Source: Verrucomicrobiia bacterium
Lineage (GTDB): Bacteria; Verrucomicrobiota; Verrucomicrobiia; Verrucomicrobiales; Akkermansiaceae
Reading direction: 5' to 3'
DNA: 64,000 nt
Assembly: GCA_030432565.1 (NCBI GenBank)
Contig: JAUIGV010000007.1
Span: 62,001-126,000, forward strand
Position 1 is the first letter of the stretch; each line of letters begins with the position of its first letter. The translations under genes and the position numbers were made by a program. Shown here one piece after another: positions 56,504 through 64,000 of the stretch. Below the pieces are notes generated by a model. The model worked only from the letters and a program-made list of their open reading frames with translations, was not told the DNA's origin and ran no database searches.

Positions 56504-59500
56504 TTACTCTTTTAACTCGGCAGGCTGATACATCGTTTTGCGGGCAGCGGTCCCTCTGCGGACTTTGGAGACCTGCTCCTCCGATACCGGGGAAGCATCA
56601 TTGGACCAATTCTGACGAACGTAGGTGAGAACGTCGGCGATCTGCTGGTCGTTAAGGGCGGCTCCCAGCGGAGCCATCACGTTATTGTATTTGTGTCCCT
56701 TCACCTCGAGTTCACCCATGAGTCCGTGAAGGACAATCTTGGTCGCGCGTTCCGGATCTCCCACGGCCCAAGCCGCTCCGTCAAGAGGAGGAAAGGTTTC
56801 GGGAACCCCCTTGCCATCGACCCCGTGGCAGGCCGCGCAAGTGAGATTGAAGACCGCAAGTCCCCGTTTGTGAACCTTGGAATCCGGCTTGAACTTTCTC
56901 TCAATGGGCTTCGCTGGCTCGCCTCCCGATTGGACAAACTTTTTCAGATTGGCGAGCGCTCCGGCGAGGTTGTTTGCACTCGACATCGGGGTGAGTAAAA
57001 TGTCATCGAAATAAACGGTGCCCTGTCCCACTCCGTAGCCACTGAACAGGCAATGAATCAGGGCTTGTCGATCCGATCCTGATTCAAACTCGACCGAGAC
57101 CTCGGTCCAATCCTGCGTCCCCTTAACCCCTCTGGTGCGTTGCCCCCCGTGGAGATTCAGCATGGCACCGGGAGCATTGCCCCGGACGTTCAGATTCTCG
57201 GTTTTGATCCAACCGGAGAGGCGGTAACGGGTTCCTTTTTTGAGGGGAAGCGAGATGGCCACGCCACAGTCGGTGTCACCGGTGGCGGTTACCTTGAGAC
57301 AGTTGCCGCTTCGACCATTCGGCGACGAACTGACCTCAATCTTGTCGGCTCCCGCTCCCTGATAAACCCGGAGATCACTCCAATGGGTGGGTTTGTTGTT
57401 GGTCGTCTCTTCGAAATCTGCATTGGGAATGAGATTCACCGGGACGATTTTTTCGGGCTGACCACTTCCCCCGGAGGCTGCCAGAACGGTGGCCGCATGT
57501 CGGCGGGCGGCAATATTCCAGGCATCGCGAAGAGTATCGTCAGCGAAGAGGTTTACATGATTCGCCGCAAGATTGTGAATCGCTTCTCCAATTTGGGGGT
57601 CTGTCGCAGCGCGGGACAATCCGACGAGAACTTCGGCGAGGTCACGACCTTTCGCCTGAATCTGACCACCGGAAATCAGGCGCGCTTTAAGTTGATCCGG
57701 AGTCGCCAACCGGATCGCGGCTCGTCGGACAGCCGGGTGCTTTGCCGTCAAAAATGGTGCCAGGAAATCAGACTTGAGTTGACCACTGCGCTGGAGGACC
57801 ATGAGGCAGTGTCCGGCGGCTGTCGGATTCACCTTGGCAAGCCGCTCAAGTTCCGGAACCATCTTTTCGACATCTTTCCCCTCTCCGATGAGTCGTTGGG
57901 CATGAAGTCGCCAGAACAAATTCGGATGCTCAAGCCCGGCCACGAGGCTAGCGGGTTTTTGCGGATCCAATTGCGGGTTGGCTTCATCCTCTGAACCGGT
58001 CGGATAAATGCGATAGATCCGGCCGTGCTCTTTGTCGCGATGAGGAGTTTCATAGGCATTCCCACGCCCCGTTTTGGCGGCAATCCCGGCCGAGCGCTCC
58101 GAAGGAGTCGGGTTGTGCTGAACAATGATATTATACCAATCGCACACCCACATCGCTCCATCCGGTCCGACTTCAGCGCAAACCGGTGCCGACCAGGCAT
58201 CGGCGGAGTTGTAGAAGTTGTTGGGCGATTGGTAAGCCTTCCAACCGGCACCTTCAGGGCTGAGGTCAAAATGTCCTACCAGTTTTGCGGTTGGTCCACA
58301 CACGAAAGCCACCTTGTTTTGGTAAGGCTCCGGAAAGCGGCTCGAGGTATAAACGGCATGCCCAGCCGCTGCGGTGTATCGGTCGAATTGATCCACTTGC
58401 CGAATATCCGCCGAGGACGGATTGAAAATCGGATTATCGTCTGCCCGTGGAGTGCGCCCTTGGTCAAGGCCGGCCGACTCGTAGATACTCTTCGGGAAGG
58501 TAAAATAGAACGAAGGGTTGCCGTTGGCCGTTGAGCCCAAAATATCGAACTCTTCGGTGAAGCCCAGCCCCCAGGTGTTGTTGGTGGTCGGCTGGAGCCA
58601 CTCCATCGCGGAAGCATCAGGCTGAAAGCGGAATAGGCCCTGGGCGAAACGGTGCTCCTTTCCTCCGACCGTTCCATTGAAACCCGAGTATCCGATGGTT
58701 GCATAAATCCAGCCGTCCGGACCCCATTTTAAGTTTGAAGGTCCCGCGTGGGTGTCCCCCATCGAGAATCCATTGATCAGGATCTCACGAACATCGGCTT
58801 TGTCGTCACCGTCGGTATCCTTGAGGAACAGTATCTCGGTGCCATTCGTGCAAATCACTCCGCCGTTGGCAAAGACGAGGGAAGTCGGAATTGAGAGCTT
58901 TTCGGCGAAGCGGGTGAACTTGTCCGCACGACCGTCACCATCGGTGTCTTCGCACATCGTGATACGATCATAGCCGAGGTTGTTTTTTCTGAGGTTGTTC
59001 GGGTAGTCGATCGTTTCGATGACGAAGGCCCGACCGCGATGATCCCAGTTCACATAAATGGGATTGACGATATCCGGCTCCGACGCAAAGAGGGAAAGCT
59101 CAAAGCCGGCGGGCACCTGGGCGAGCTTCATTGATTCCGCAGGCGGGAGAGGCTTTTGAGCCATTGTGATTTCCTTTCTCTCCCGGTAACCGGGAAGCGA
59201 CACGCGCTCTTGCTCCAGTTTGGGCAGATCAAGCTCTTTGAGCTGCCCATATTTTTTGCTGCCAACAGACCAATAGACTGCCCTCTTGATGAGGTCCTGA
59301 AATCCAGGAGTATCCCAGACGCGATGATCGTGGCCCGATGCGGTATAAAAGACGCGCCCTTTTCCGTGTTCCCGCACCCACGTCCACGGCTCTTTTTCCC
59401 GAACCTGCAAAACCGTCCGGTCGTCGTTATGGTCGGAGTGGACATAGGTTTCATCCCAGGCCTCAAAGGATTTGTAACCGTCCACGATGGGATGCTTGGC

Positions 59501-59962
59501 GACTGTTTTTGGCGCGAAGACGCCGGAAGCATGTGATTTAAATTTCGCTCCCACCAACTCGACAAAAGCCGGGGAGTTTCCATAGCAGGCCGAAGCACAA
59601 TGAATCGGCAGAAATGCCCCGCCTTGAGAAACCCAATCGAGGAGAGCCCCCTGCTGGTCGCCGGGCATGGTCCCGTTTTGCTCCCAATTTCCATACATCA
59701 GAAGGGCATCGTACTTCCCCAGTGTTTCCTTACTGAAAACCTCGGACGGATCTTCCGAATAGGTAAAGTCCACGCCTTCCACTCCGAGGTGCTTTTTGAT
59801 GACCCGGTAGCGGGTAATCGGATCGTGCCCGGGACCATTGGAAGTTGGCGCCCCGAAAAACAACACACTCAGGCGGCGCCCTTCGGGTTTTGGGGTCGAT
59901 GGATTCTGGCCCAAGGCAAAGACCGCTATGGCCAGAGCAAGTAAAAGTGGAAGGTGTTTCAT
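56504..59962 (-). CDS. ThuA - PVC-type dehydrogenase - HEAT - CBM - cytochrome c fusion protein
   Basis: The ATG at 59962 begins a signal peptide and gives 1152 residues; the open frame continues upstream to 60118 without a signal. A ThuA-like domain lies at ~28-235 (VLFFGAPTSNGPGHDPITRYRVI, HCASACYG, HSDHNDDRTV, YTASGHDHRVWDTPGF). The propeller dehydrogenase follows at ~275-640 (FVIETIDYPNN, DTDGDGRADKF, DTDGDDKADVREI, GPDGAMWVCDWYN), HEAT-like helices at ~650-800, and a CBM4/9-like sandwich at ~820-985 (NLIPNADFEETTNNKP). A C-terminal cytochrome c has CAACH at 1042-1046 and a Met in VMAPLG. The fusion suggests direct electron transfer from an oxidised sugar-like substrate. It is the second gene of a run with the Gfo/Idh/MocA oxidoreductase. 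Confidence 0.88.
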   Translation of the reverse strand: MKHLPLLLALAIAVFALGQNPSTPKPEGRRLSVLFFGAPTSNGPGHDPITRYRVIKKHLGVEGVDFTYSEDPSEVFSKETLGKYDALLMYGNWEQNGTMPGDQQGALLDWVSQGGAFLPIHCASACYGNSPAFVELVGAKFKSHASGVFAPKTVAKHPIVDGYKSFEAWDETYVHSDHNDDRTVLQVREKEPWTWVREHGKGRVFYTASGHDHRVWDTPGFQDLIKRAVYWSVGSKKYGQLKELDLPKLEQERVSLPGYRERKEITMAQKPLPPAESMKLAQVPAGFELSLFASEPDIVNPIYVNWDHRGRAFVIETIDYPNNLRKNNLGYDRITMCEDTDGDGRADKFTRFAEKLSIPTSLVFANGGVICTNGTEILFLKDTDGDDKADVREILINGFSMGDTHAGPSNLKWGPDGWIYATIGYSGFNGTVGGKEHRFAQGLFRFQPDASAMEWLQPTTNNTWGLGFTEEFDILGSTANGNPSFYFTFPKSIYESAGLDQGRTPRADDNPIFNPSSADIRQVDQFDRYTAAAGHAVYTSSRFPEPYQNKVAFVCGPTAKLVGHFDLSPEGAGWKAYQSPNNFYNSADAWSAPVCAEVGPDGAMWVCDWYNIIVQHNPTPSERSAGIAAKTGRGNAYETPHRDKEHGRIYRIYPTGSEDEANPQLDPQKPASLVAGLEHPNLFWRLHAQRLIGEGKDVEKMVPELERLAKVNPTAAGHCLMVLQRSGQLKSDFLAPFLTAKHPAVRRAAIRLATPDQLKARLISGGQIQAKGRDLAEVLVGLSRAATDPQIGEAIHNLAANHVNLFADDTLRDAWNIAARRHAATVLAASGGSGQPEKIVPVNLIPNADFEETTNNKPTHWSDLRVYQGAGADKIEVSSSPNGRSGNCLKVTATGDTDCGVAISLPLKKGTRYRLSGWIKTENLNVRGNAPGAMLNLHGGQRTRGVKGTQDWTEVSVEFESGSDRQALIHCLFSGYGVGQGTVYFDDILLTPMSSANNLAGALANLKKFVQSGGEPAKPIERKFKPDSKVHKRGLAVFNLTCAACHGVDGKGVPETFPPLDGAAWAVGDPERATKIVLHGLMGELEVKGHKYNNVMAPLGAALNDQQIADVLTYVRQNWSNDASPVSEEQVSKVRRGTAARKTMYQPAELKE

Positions 59963-60039
59963 AGGAAAAAGAGTCGGGAGATTGGGGCCTCCGGAAGAAT
60001 TCCGTCTTCCGGAGGACGGGTGAGTCGATTGGGAAGAGA

Positions 60040-61167
60040 TTAACTTAGTGTAAATTCCGGAAGGCGCACGATCTCCCCGCCCTTTTGAGCGGATTCGTGG
60101 GCCAGAATTCCGGTGCAAGTGATATTGGCTGACTGCACTTCATTGGGATACCCTTCGCCCTGTCCACGGAGAAGTTCGACAAACTGGTGCACCAGATGAG
60201 GGTGGGAACCACCGTGACCGGCTCCCTGGGTGAAGCTCAAATGCTCTTCCCCTTCCTCGCCGCCGTAGACGCCACCGGTGGTGAAAGGGGCAATTTCATC
60301 CGGAAGCAAGTGAGCAAAGTCCGGACACTCCACACGCTCCGGGATTTCCGGCTCTGGCTTCTTGGCGGTGTGCACCACCAATTGCTCTCCTTCGATCAAC
60401 GGCCACTCGACTCCCTTCTTGTCACCATAGACCTCGATGGACTCGCGGTATTGGCGGGCCACGTCGAAGAGTGAGCGGTAAACGAGCCCGGAAAGATCGC
60501 TGTCCTTGAACTTGACGTGGCAGCTTTCGACCGCATAGGGAGAGCCATAGCAATCGTGCATTTCCTCGCGGATCGTACCAGAGGCGAAACACGAGACATA
60601 CTCGGCCTGATGGCGACCAAGACCCAGGAGTGGTCCCACACAGTGGGTGGCATAGTGCATCGGAGGAAGGCCGGGCCAGTATCCGGGCCAACCATCCATA
60701 TCCTGCTGGTGGGAGGCTTTCAAAAACTGGAGTTTCCCGAGCTCGCCCTTGTCATAAAGCTCCTTCATGAAAAGAAACTCGCGCGCGTAGACCACCGTTT
60801 CCATCATCATATATTTCAAGCCGGTCTCAGCACAGAGATCCACAATCGCTTTGCAGTCCTCAACGGAAGTAGCCATCGGGACGGTGCAAGCGACATGCTT
60901 CCCGGCCTTGAGCGCGGCAATCGTTTGTTCGGCATGATTGGGGATTGGAGAGTTAATGTGGACCGCATCAATTTCGGAATCTTTCAAGAGCTCTTCATAG
61001 CTGGTGTAGCGCTTTTCGATGCCATACTTGTCACCGATCTCGTTCAAAGACGATTCAGTCCGCTGACAAATCGCGGCCATATTGGCATTGGGATGGCGCT
61101 GGTAAATGGGGATGAACTCGGCACCGAAGCCGAGACCGACAATTGCGATATTTGGATGATTCGACAT
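60040..61167 (-). CDS. Gfo/Idh/MocA family oxidoreductase
   Basis: 375 residues. A Rossmann domain comes first (NIAIVGLGFGAEFIPIYQRHPNA, then NAEQTIAALKAGKHVACTVPMA-like: NHAEQTIAALKAGKHVACTV with the EKP Lys position read as VPM), and a C-terminal alpha/beta domain with MMMETVVYAREFLFMKELYDKGELG and HYATHCVGPLLGLG follows. The usual EKP motif is replaced by TVPMA, so the catalytic Lys is missing from its normal place, which could mean altered chemistry. No signal peptide is seen, so it is probably cytosolic, unlike its exported neighbour. It starts opposite the AraC-type regulator, a likely controller. Confidence 0.85.
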   Translation of the reverse strand: MSNHPNIAIVGLGFGAEFIPIYQRHPNANMAAICQRTESSLNEIGDKYGIEKRYTSYEELLKDSEIDAVHINSPIPNHAEQTIAALKAGKHVACTVPMATSVEDCKAIVDLCAETGLKYMMMETVVYAREFLFMKELYDKGELGKLQFLKASHQQDMDGWPGYWPGLPPMHYATHCVGPLLGLGRHQAEYVSCFASGTIREEMHDCYGSPYAVESCHVKFKDSDLSGLVYRSLFDVARQYRESIEVYGDKKGVEWPLIEGEQLVVHTAKKPEPEIPERVECPDFAHLLPDEIAPFTTGGVYGGEEGEEHLSFTQGAGHGGSHPHLVHQFVELLRGQGEGYPNEVQSANITCTGILAHESAQKGGEIVRLPEFTLS

Positions 61168-61207
61168 GTTGACTGGCGGGACCTTAGCACCAAAAGGAAT
61201 TCACGTC

Positions 61208-61237
61208 TTGTATGAAAGCGTTGAATCCGTGTATTAT
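61208..61237 (+). promoter_or_regulatory. Candidate promoter giving a leaderless transcript of the AraC/PAS regulator gene
   Basis: TTGTAT (61208-61213) and TATTAT (61232-61237, five of six -10 matches) are separated by 18 bases. The -10 ends six bases before the ATG at 61244, so transcription would start at or next to the start codon. No Shine-Dalgarno is present. Confidence 0.45.
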
Positions 61238-61243
61238 CTCGAC

Positions 61244-61993
61244 ATGTTGGAGGAGGAAGTTGCCAAATGGAATGAGAATCTTAGACCGGGCACGGTGCGC
61301 GACCTCTTTGAATTCCTTCCCGACCTCATGTATTTCGCAAAAGACGCTGAATTGCGTATCGTCGCGGGCAACCAGTCTTTTGTTCACCATTGCGGACTCT
61401 CGGATAAGACACAACTTATCGGGAAAAGAGATCATGAAATTTTTCCTCCCCAAATGGCTGAAAAGTTCGCTCAGGATGATCGCACAATCTTAAAAACGGG
61501 AAAACCCATTAACGACATCGTGGAGCTTTTCCCAAATGAACTGGGTCGTCCCGAGTGGTATACGACCGACAAGATTCCTCTCTTCACCCGGGAGGGAGAA
61601 ATCGCAGGCTTGTGTGGTTTGGTCAGAAGCTATCAGGTCGAATTTGATCAGAGCCTCCGAAGAGTCACCGAGATGCTCAACGAGAGATACACCGAGAAAA
61701 TCACGATTGCTGATATCGCGGAAGAAGCCAACATGTCGGTGAGGCAGCTGGAACGCAAATTCCAGGAGATCTACAAAACCACGCCAAGCCAGTATCTGAT
61801 GCGCCTCAGAATTCTTCGGGCCTGCGAAATGTTACGCTCCGGGCTCGTCCCGGTTACAACCATCGCACTCGAAGTGGGCTTCTACGACCACAGCGCCTTT
61901 TCACGAAAATTCTCCCAACTTATCGGGGAACCTCCCAGTGCCTATCGCAAGCGGTTCGCCAAGAAACCGGACACCAGCGAATTTTCGAGCTGA
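61244..61993 (+). CDS. AraC-family regulator with N-terminal PAS domain
   Basis: The ATG at 61244 gives 249 residues. The upstream in-frame ATG at 61166 lies inside the divergent gene's start codon and would leave no room for the promoter. Residues ~20-140 are a PAS domain (TVRDLFEFLPDLMYFAKDAELRIVAGN, IGKRDHEIFP, FTREGEIAGLCGLVRS). Residues ~145-240 are the AraC helix-turn-helix pair (ITIADIAEEANMSVRQLERKFQEIYK, then VTTIALEVGFYDHSAFSRKFSQLIGEPPSAYRKR). It should sense a small molecule and activate the divergent oxidoreductase/ThuA-fusion operon; the ligand is unknown. Confidence 0.9.
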   Translation: MLEEEVAKWNENLRPGTVRDLFEFLPDLMYFAKDAELRIVAGNQSFVHHCGLSDKTQLIGKRDHEIFPPQMAEKFAQDDRTILKTGKPINDIVELFPNELGRPEWYTTDKIPLFTREGEIAGLCGLVRSYQVEFDQSLRRVTEMLNERYTEKITIADIAEEANMSVRQLERKFQEIYKTTPSQYLMRLRILRACEMLRSGLVPVTTIALEVGFYDHSAFSRKFSQLIGEPPSAYRKRFAKKPDTSEFSS

Positions 61994-62475
61994 TGACTTA
62001 AATAACGGACCGGACTCAGTTCGGAGACCCCTTGAGCCGAGGAAGTTGCTTGAGGGCGACAGCGAATGGAGGACCCGAATGAATCCAGACGCAGCCAGAG
62101 CCGTAATGTCACCGGTTCCAAAGTCAAAGTTAATCCTCTTGCTGAAGCGTGCATCGCCAAACTCGCTCAACTGCTAAATCCATCAAAAATCGTCATAGTC
62201 CTGCCCCATGGCCTCATCTGCACCGTCTATTGCCCGAAAATGAATCTTGGGTGAAACAACGACCTTTCTCCCTCGTGTAAATCGAATTTTCGACCGGAAC
62301 GCAAACTCCCCGGAACAATCCCAATTTTCTTTTTTTTGCCAGCTACAACCTTCTAAAAACAAGCGTAATGGAGGATCAAGTCGCATTTATACACGTAATC
62401 TGACGCCTCCGTCCTAGATACGAGGAAATCCCGGGTTACCATAGTGCGGTCAAATTAGAAATTATCCTGCACACA
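61994..62475. other. 482-base intergenic stretch, no supported gene
   Basis: It lies between the AraC-type gene and the PEP-CTERM gene. Small frames of 60-90 codons on both strands lack recognisable domains and start context. A short hairpin ccggac-tca-gttcgg occurs near 62015 without a T run, and a T-rich stretch lies near 62325-62340. The region just before the PEP-CTERM gene is AT-rich (attagaaattat), so its promoter is probably there. No RNA gene is evident. Confidence 0.35.
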
Positions 62476-63327
62476 ATGAACCGAAACATCTTCTTAACCA
62501 CTCTCCTCCTCGGAGCTGGCGCACTTTCCACCCAGGGCGCTCTCATTCACCGCTACAGCTTCAATGATACCGCCGGAGACGCTTCCGGAGCAACTCTCAC
62601 CGACTCGATCGGAGGGGCCAACGGTATCGTTCGCGGTGACGGAGCAACCTTTACCGGCAGCGGCCTCAGCCTGCCTGGAGGTGGCTCTGGAACAGCAGCC
62701 TATGGAGATCTCCCGAACAACCTGATCTCGACGCAAACCGCAGTTACCCTGGAAGGCTGGGTCTCTGTCAATGATGGTGGTAATGTATGGGCGCGTGTCT
62801 TTGACTTCGGATCAAGCAACTCAGCCGAAGTGATTGGCCCCGGCGGAGGGGGAGTCGGAACCGATTACCTCTTGCTCTCGGCCGCCCGGGGCACTGATTA
62901 CAATGCCCAGCGAATCGAAGTTCGAAACGAGGATCCCGCCGGAGGGGGGATCGCTACTTTCGACAGCGGCGTCGCAACAACCTTCGGACAAGCCTTTCAT
63001 TTTGCGGTCGCATGGGAAAACGATGGAGACGGAACCAGCACCATCAATTACTGGCGCGATGGCATCCACCTCACCATCGATGGCGATGTCGGCTCGGAAC
63101 TGGGTGATTTGAATGACGTTAACAACTGGCTGGGCCGCTCCAACTGGACAGCCGATGCCAACCTGAACGGAACCTTCGACGAGTTTCGGATTTACGACAG
63201 CGCTCTGAGCGGGGCCGAGGTTGCCGCCAGTCTCGCTGCCGGTCCCGATACGGTGATCCCTGAACCGAGCTCAGTTCTCCTCAGCCTTCTCGGGCTCGGC
63301 ATTTTGATGCGCGTTCGTCGCCGTTAA
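62476..63327 (+). CDS. PEP-CTERM sorted exported protein with LamG-like domain
   Basis: 283 residues. The signal peptide is residues 1-~20 (ends TQGALIH). A LamG/concanavalin-type domain spans ~25-255 (HRYSFNDTAGD, TAVTLEGWVSV, FHFAVAWEND, FDEFRIYDSALSGAEVAA). The C terminus has a PEP-CTERM signal: IPEPSSV, a hydrophobic helix LLSLLGLGIL and a basic end MRVRRR. Such proteins are cut and sorted by exosortase, often to extracellular polysaccharide, which tells us the organism likely has an EpsH/exosortase system. The gene is monocistronic: terminator after it, long intergenic region before it. Confidence 0.93.
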   Translation: MNRNIFLTTLLLGAGALSTQGALIHRYSFNDTAGDASGATLTDSIGGANGIVRGDGATFTGSGLSLPGGGSGTAAYGDLPNNLISTQTAVTLEGWVSVNDGGNVWARVFDFGSSNSAEVIGPGGGGVGTDYLLLSAARGTDYNAQRIEVRNEDPAGGGIATFDSGVATTFGQAFHFAVAWENDGDGTSTINYWRDGIHLTIDGDVGSELGDLNDVNNWLGRSNWTADANLNGTFDEFRIYDSALSGAEVAASLAAGPDTVIPEPSSVLLSLLGLGILMRVRRR

Positions 63328-63372
63328 AAAAATCACAGTTCGACGGGCTTCTTAATCACCCGATTTTCAATC

Positions 63373-63408
63373 ACCCGTCTCTCTTGAAGAGGACGGGTAA
63401 TTTTTTTT
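63373..63408 (+). terminator. Rho-independent terminator after the PEP-CTERM gene
   Basis: A 7-bp stem acccgtc/gacgggt (63373-63379 and 63392-63398) has an inner ctct/agag extension, with T8 (63401-63408) after it. It is the strongest terminator in the window for the plus strand. Confidence 0.9.
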
Positions 63409-63443
63409 CCAACGTTCATATCGAGTCTCTCAACCTCCAGGCC

Positions 63444-64000
63444 ATGTTTCACCTGTTTCGTATCCTCACTTCGCTCTCACTTCTGCTAGTCCTGTCCGCT
63501 TGCAAGCAGGAATCATCGCAGGCGACCGGGGCCACCGATCCCACACACCCCAAACCCGTTGAAGGCTCAATCACTTCCACTCCGCTACCGGATCGTTCCG
63601 ATCAAAGCGACGGCGGGCCTCTTTTCGAATTGGTGGAAACAGCTCACAGCGGGGTCGACTTTGGACTCCATTGGAGCGATCCGGAGGGAAACCTCAAAGA
63701 GTTTCTCTTCCTGAACCCTTCCGGTGGGATCTGCACGGGCGACTACGATGGAGACCAACTCCCCGACCTCTACATCACAAGCCCTTCCGGCGGGAATCGG
63801 CTCTACCGCAATCTCGGCAATTTCAAGTTCGAAGACGTCACTCAATCCACCGGCGTTTCAGATCCCGAATTCTGGGGGACCGGAGCGAGCTTTGTCGATA
63901 TTGACAACGATGGTGACCTCGATCTCTACGCCTGCGGATATCAGTGCCCCAACAAGCTTTACCTCAACAATGGCAACGGGAAATTCACCGACCAAGCCAA
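63444..64000 (+). CDS. FG-GAP/VCBS-repeat lipoprotein (CRTAC1-like), 3' end outside window
   Basis: The frame is open from the ATG at 63444 to the window end (185 codons visible). The N terminus has a lipoprotein signal with lipobox LSAC (Cys20). After a Ser/Pro/Thr-rich linker the first FG-GAP repeats appear: GDYDGDQLPDLYI and VDIDNDGDLDLYAC, each with the calcium-binding DxDxDG arrangement, and LYLNNGNGKF. This is the pattern of CRTAC1/ASPIC-type proteins common in PVC bacteria (enzymatic role unproven). The gene has its own start region after the terminator. Confidence 0.88.
   Translation, partial: MFHLFRILTSLSLLLVLSACKQESSQATGATDPTHPKPVEGSITSTPLPDRSDQSDGGPLFELVETAHSGVDFGLHWSDPEGNLKEFLFLNPSGGICTGDYDGDQLPDLYITSPSGGNRLYRNLGNFKFEDVTQSTGVSDPEFWGTGASFVDIDNDGDLDLYACGYQCPNKLYLNNGNGKFTDQA

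Noticed and set aside
61166-61243. A longer N terminus for the AraC/PAS protein from the ATG at 61166
   Set aside because: It overlaps the start codon of the divergent gene and would remove any space for promoters; the 26 extra residues do not look like part of the PAS domain.
61161-61249. Direct repeat tcgacatgttg at 61161-61171 and 61239-61249 as an operator
   Set aside because: Both copies include an ATG used or usable as a start codon, the spacing is 78 bases, and the length is only 11; chance is plausible.

Overview
The window looks like ordinary chromosome from a marine or polysaccharide-degrading member of the Verrucomicrobiota (Verrucomicrobiae/Verrucomicrobiales-like). The support is indirect but consistent. 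There are many secreted sulfatases and glycan enzymes, a DUF1501 plus Planctomycete-cytochrome (PSCyt1/DUF1549/DUF1553) pair, ThuA/PVC-type dehydrogenases fused or coupled to cytochrome c, a PEP-CTERM protein, and an ECF sigma factor divergent from a WD40 Ser/Thr kinase. Shine-Dalgarno sequences are almost absent. I see no rRNA, tRNA, CRISPR, insertion sequence or prophage.

Layout. 1-9.3 kb: glycan region with a partial gene, a 1656-residue sulfatase-GH2-GH43 fusion, a cytochrome c/beta-propeller dehydrogenase operon and an SGNH hydrolase. 9.26-10.2 kb: an exported thioredoxin-fold protein whose frame contains one UGA in a UxxC position, followed by a bacterial-SECIS-like hairpin; I read it as an intact selenoprotein. 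10.3-16.3 kb: aldo/keto reductase, a two-module Lrp/siroheme-decarboxylase-like protein, ligA and a second sulfatase. 16.3-20.4 kb: a CotH-kinase/lamin-tail surface protein with a clear promoter and terminator. 20.4-27 kb (minus strand): trmD, an ACT-domain protein, an L,D-transpeptidase, rsmB, a small conserved protein and a large matrixin-like metalloprotease. 27-34.8 kb: DUF502 protein, trmB, two secreted cyclophilins, a HAD phosphatase/MenH-like hydrolase pair and a GntR/LacI hybrid regulator. 34.9-41.1 kb: DUF6288-like and YdjY-like proteins, then a tight PspA / 54-aa membrane protein / AAA ATPase / rlmH run. 41-43.8 kb: mtfA-like peptidase and the ribosomal operon rpsM-rpsK-rpsD, with a 5' hairpin and a terminator. 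43.9-52.3 kb: DUF1501 and PSCyt1 proteins, a family-11 rhamnogalacturonan lyase and a helical-repeat protein. 52.4-56.5 kb: ECF sigma/kinase pair. 56.5-62 kb: ThuA-dehydrogenase-cytochrome fusion with a Gfo/Idh/MocA oxidoreductase and a divergent AraC/PAS regulator. 62.4-64 kb: a PEP-CTERM LamG protein and the start of an FG-GAP lipoprotein.

How the genes may work together (inference). Most exported proteins fit uptake-linked degradation of sulfated or pectic plant/algal polysaccharides, with sugar oxidation coupled to periplasmic cytochromes. Four otherwise unrelated exported proteins end in the same kind of module (acidic DxDxDG motif, an EYxxGxxP-like segment, then a beta-rich 'S.DL..W' segment). 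It may be a lineage-specific surface or sorting module, and the candidate selenoprotein carries it too. The two observations I rate highest are the in-frame UGA selenoprotein and the PspA (ESCRT-III superfamily)/Vps4-like AAA gene pair with its unannotated membrane peptide.
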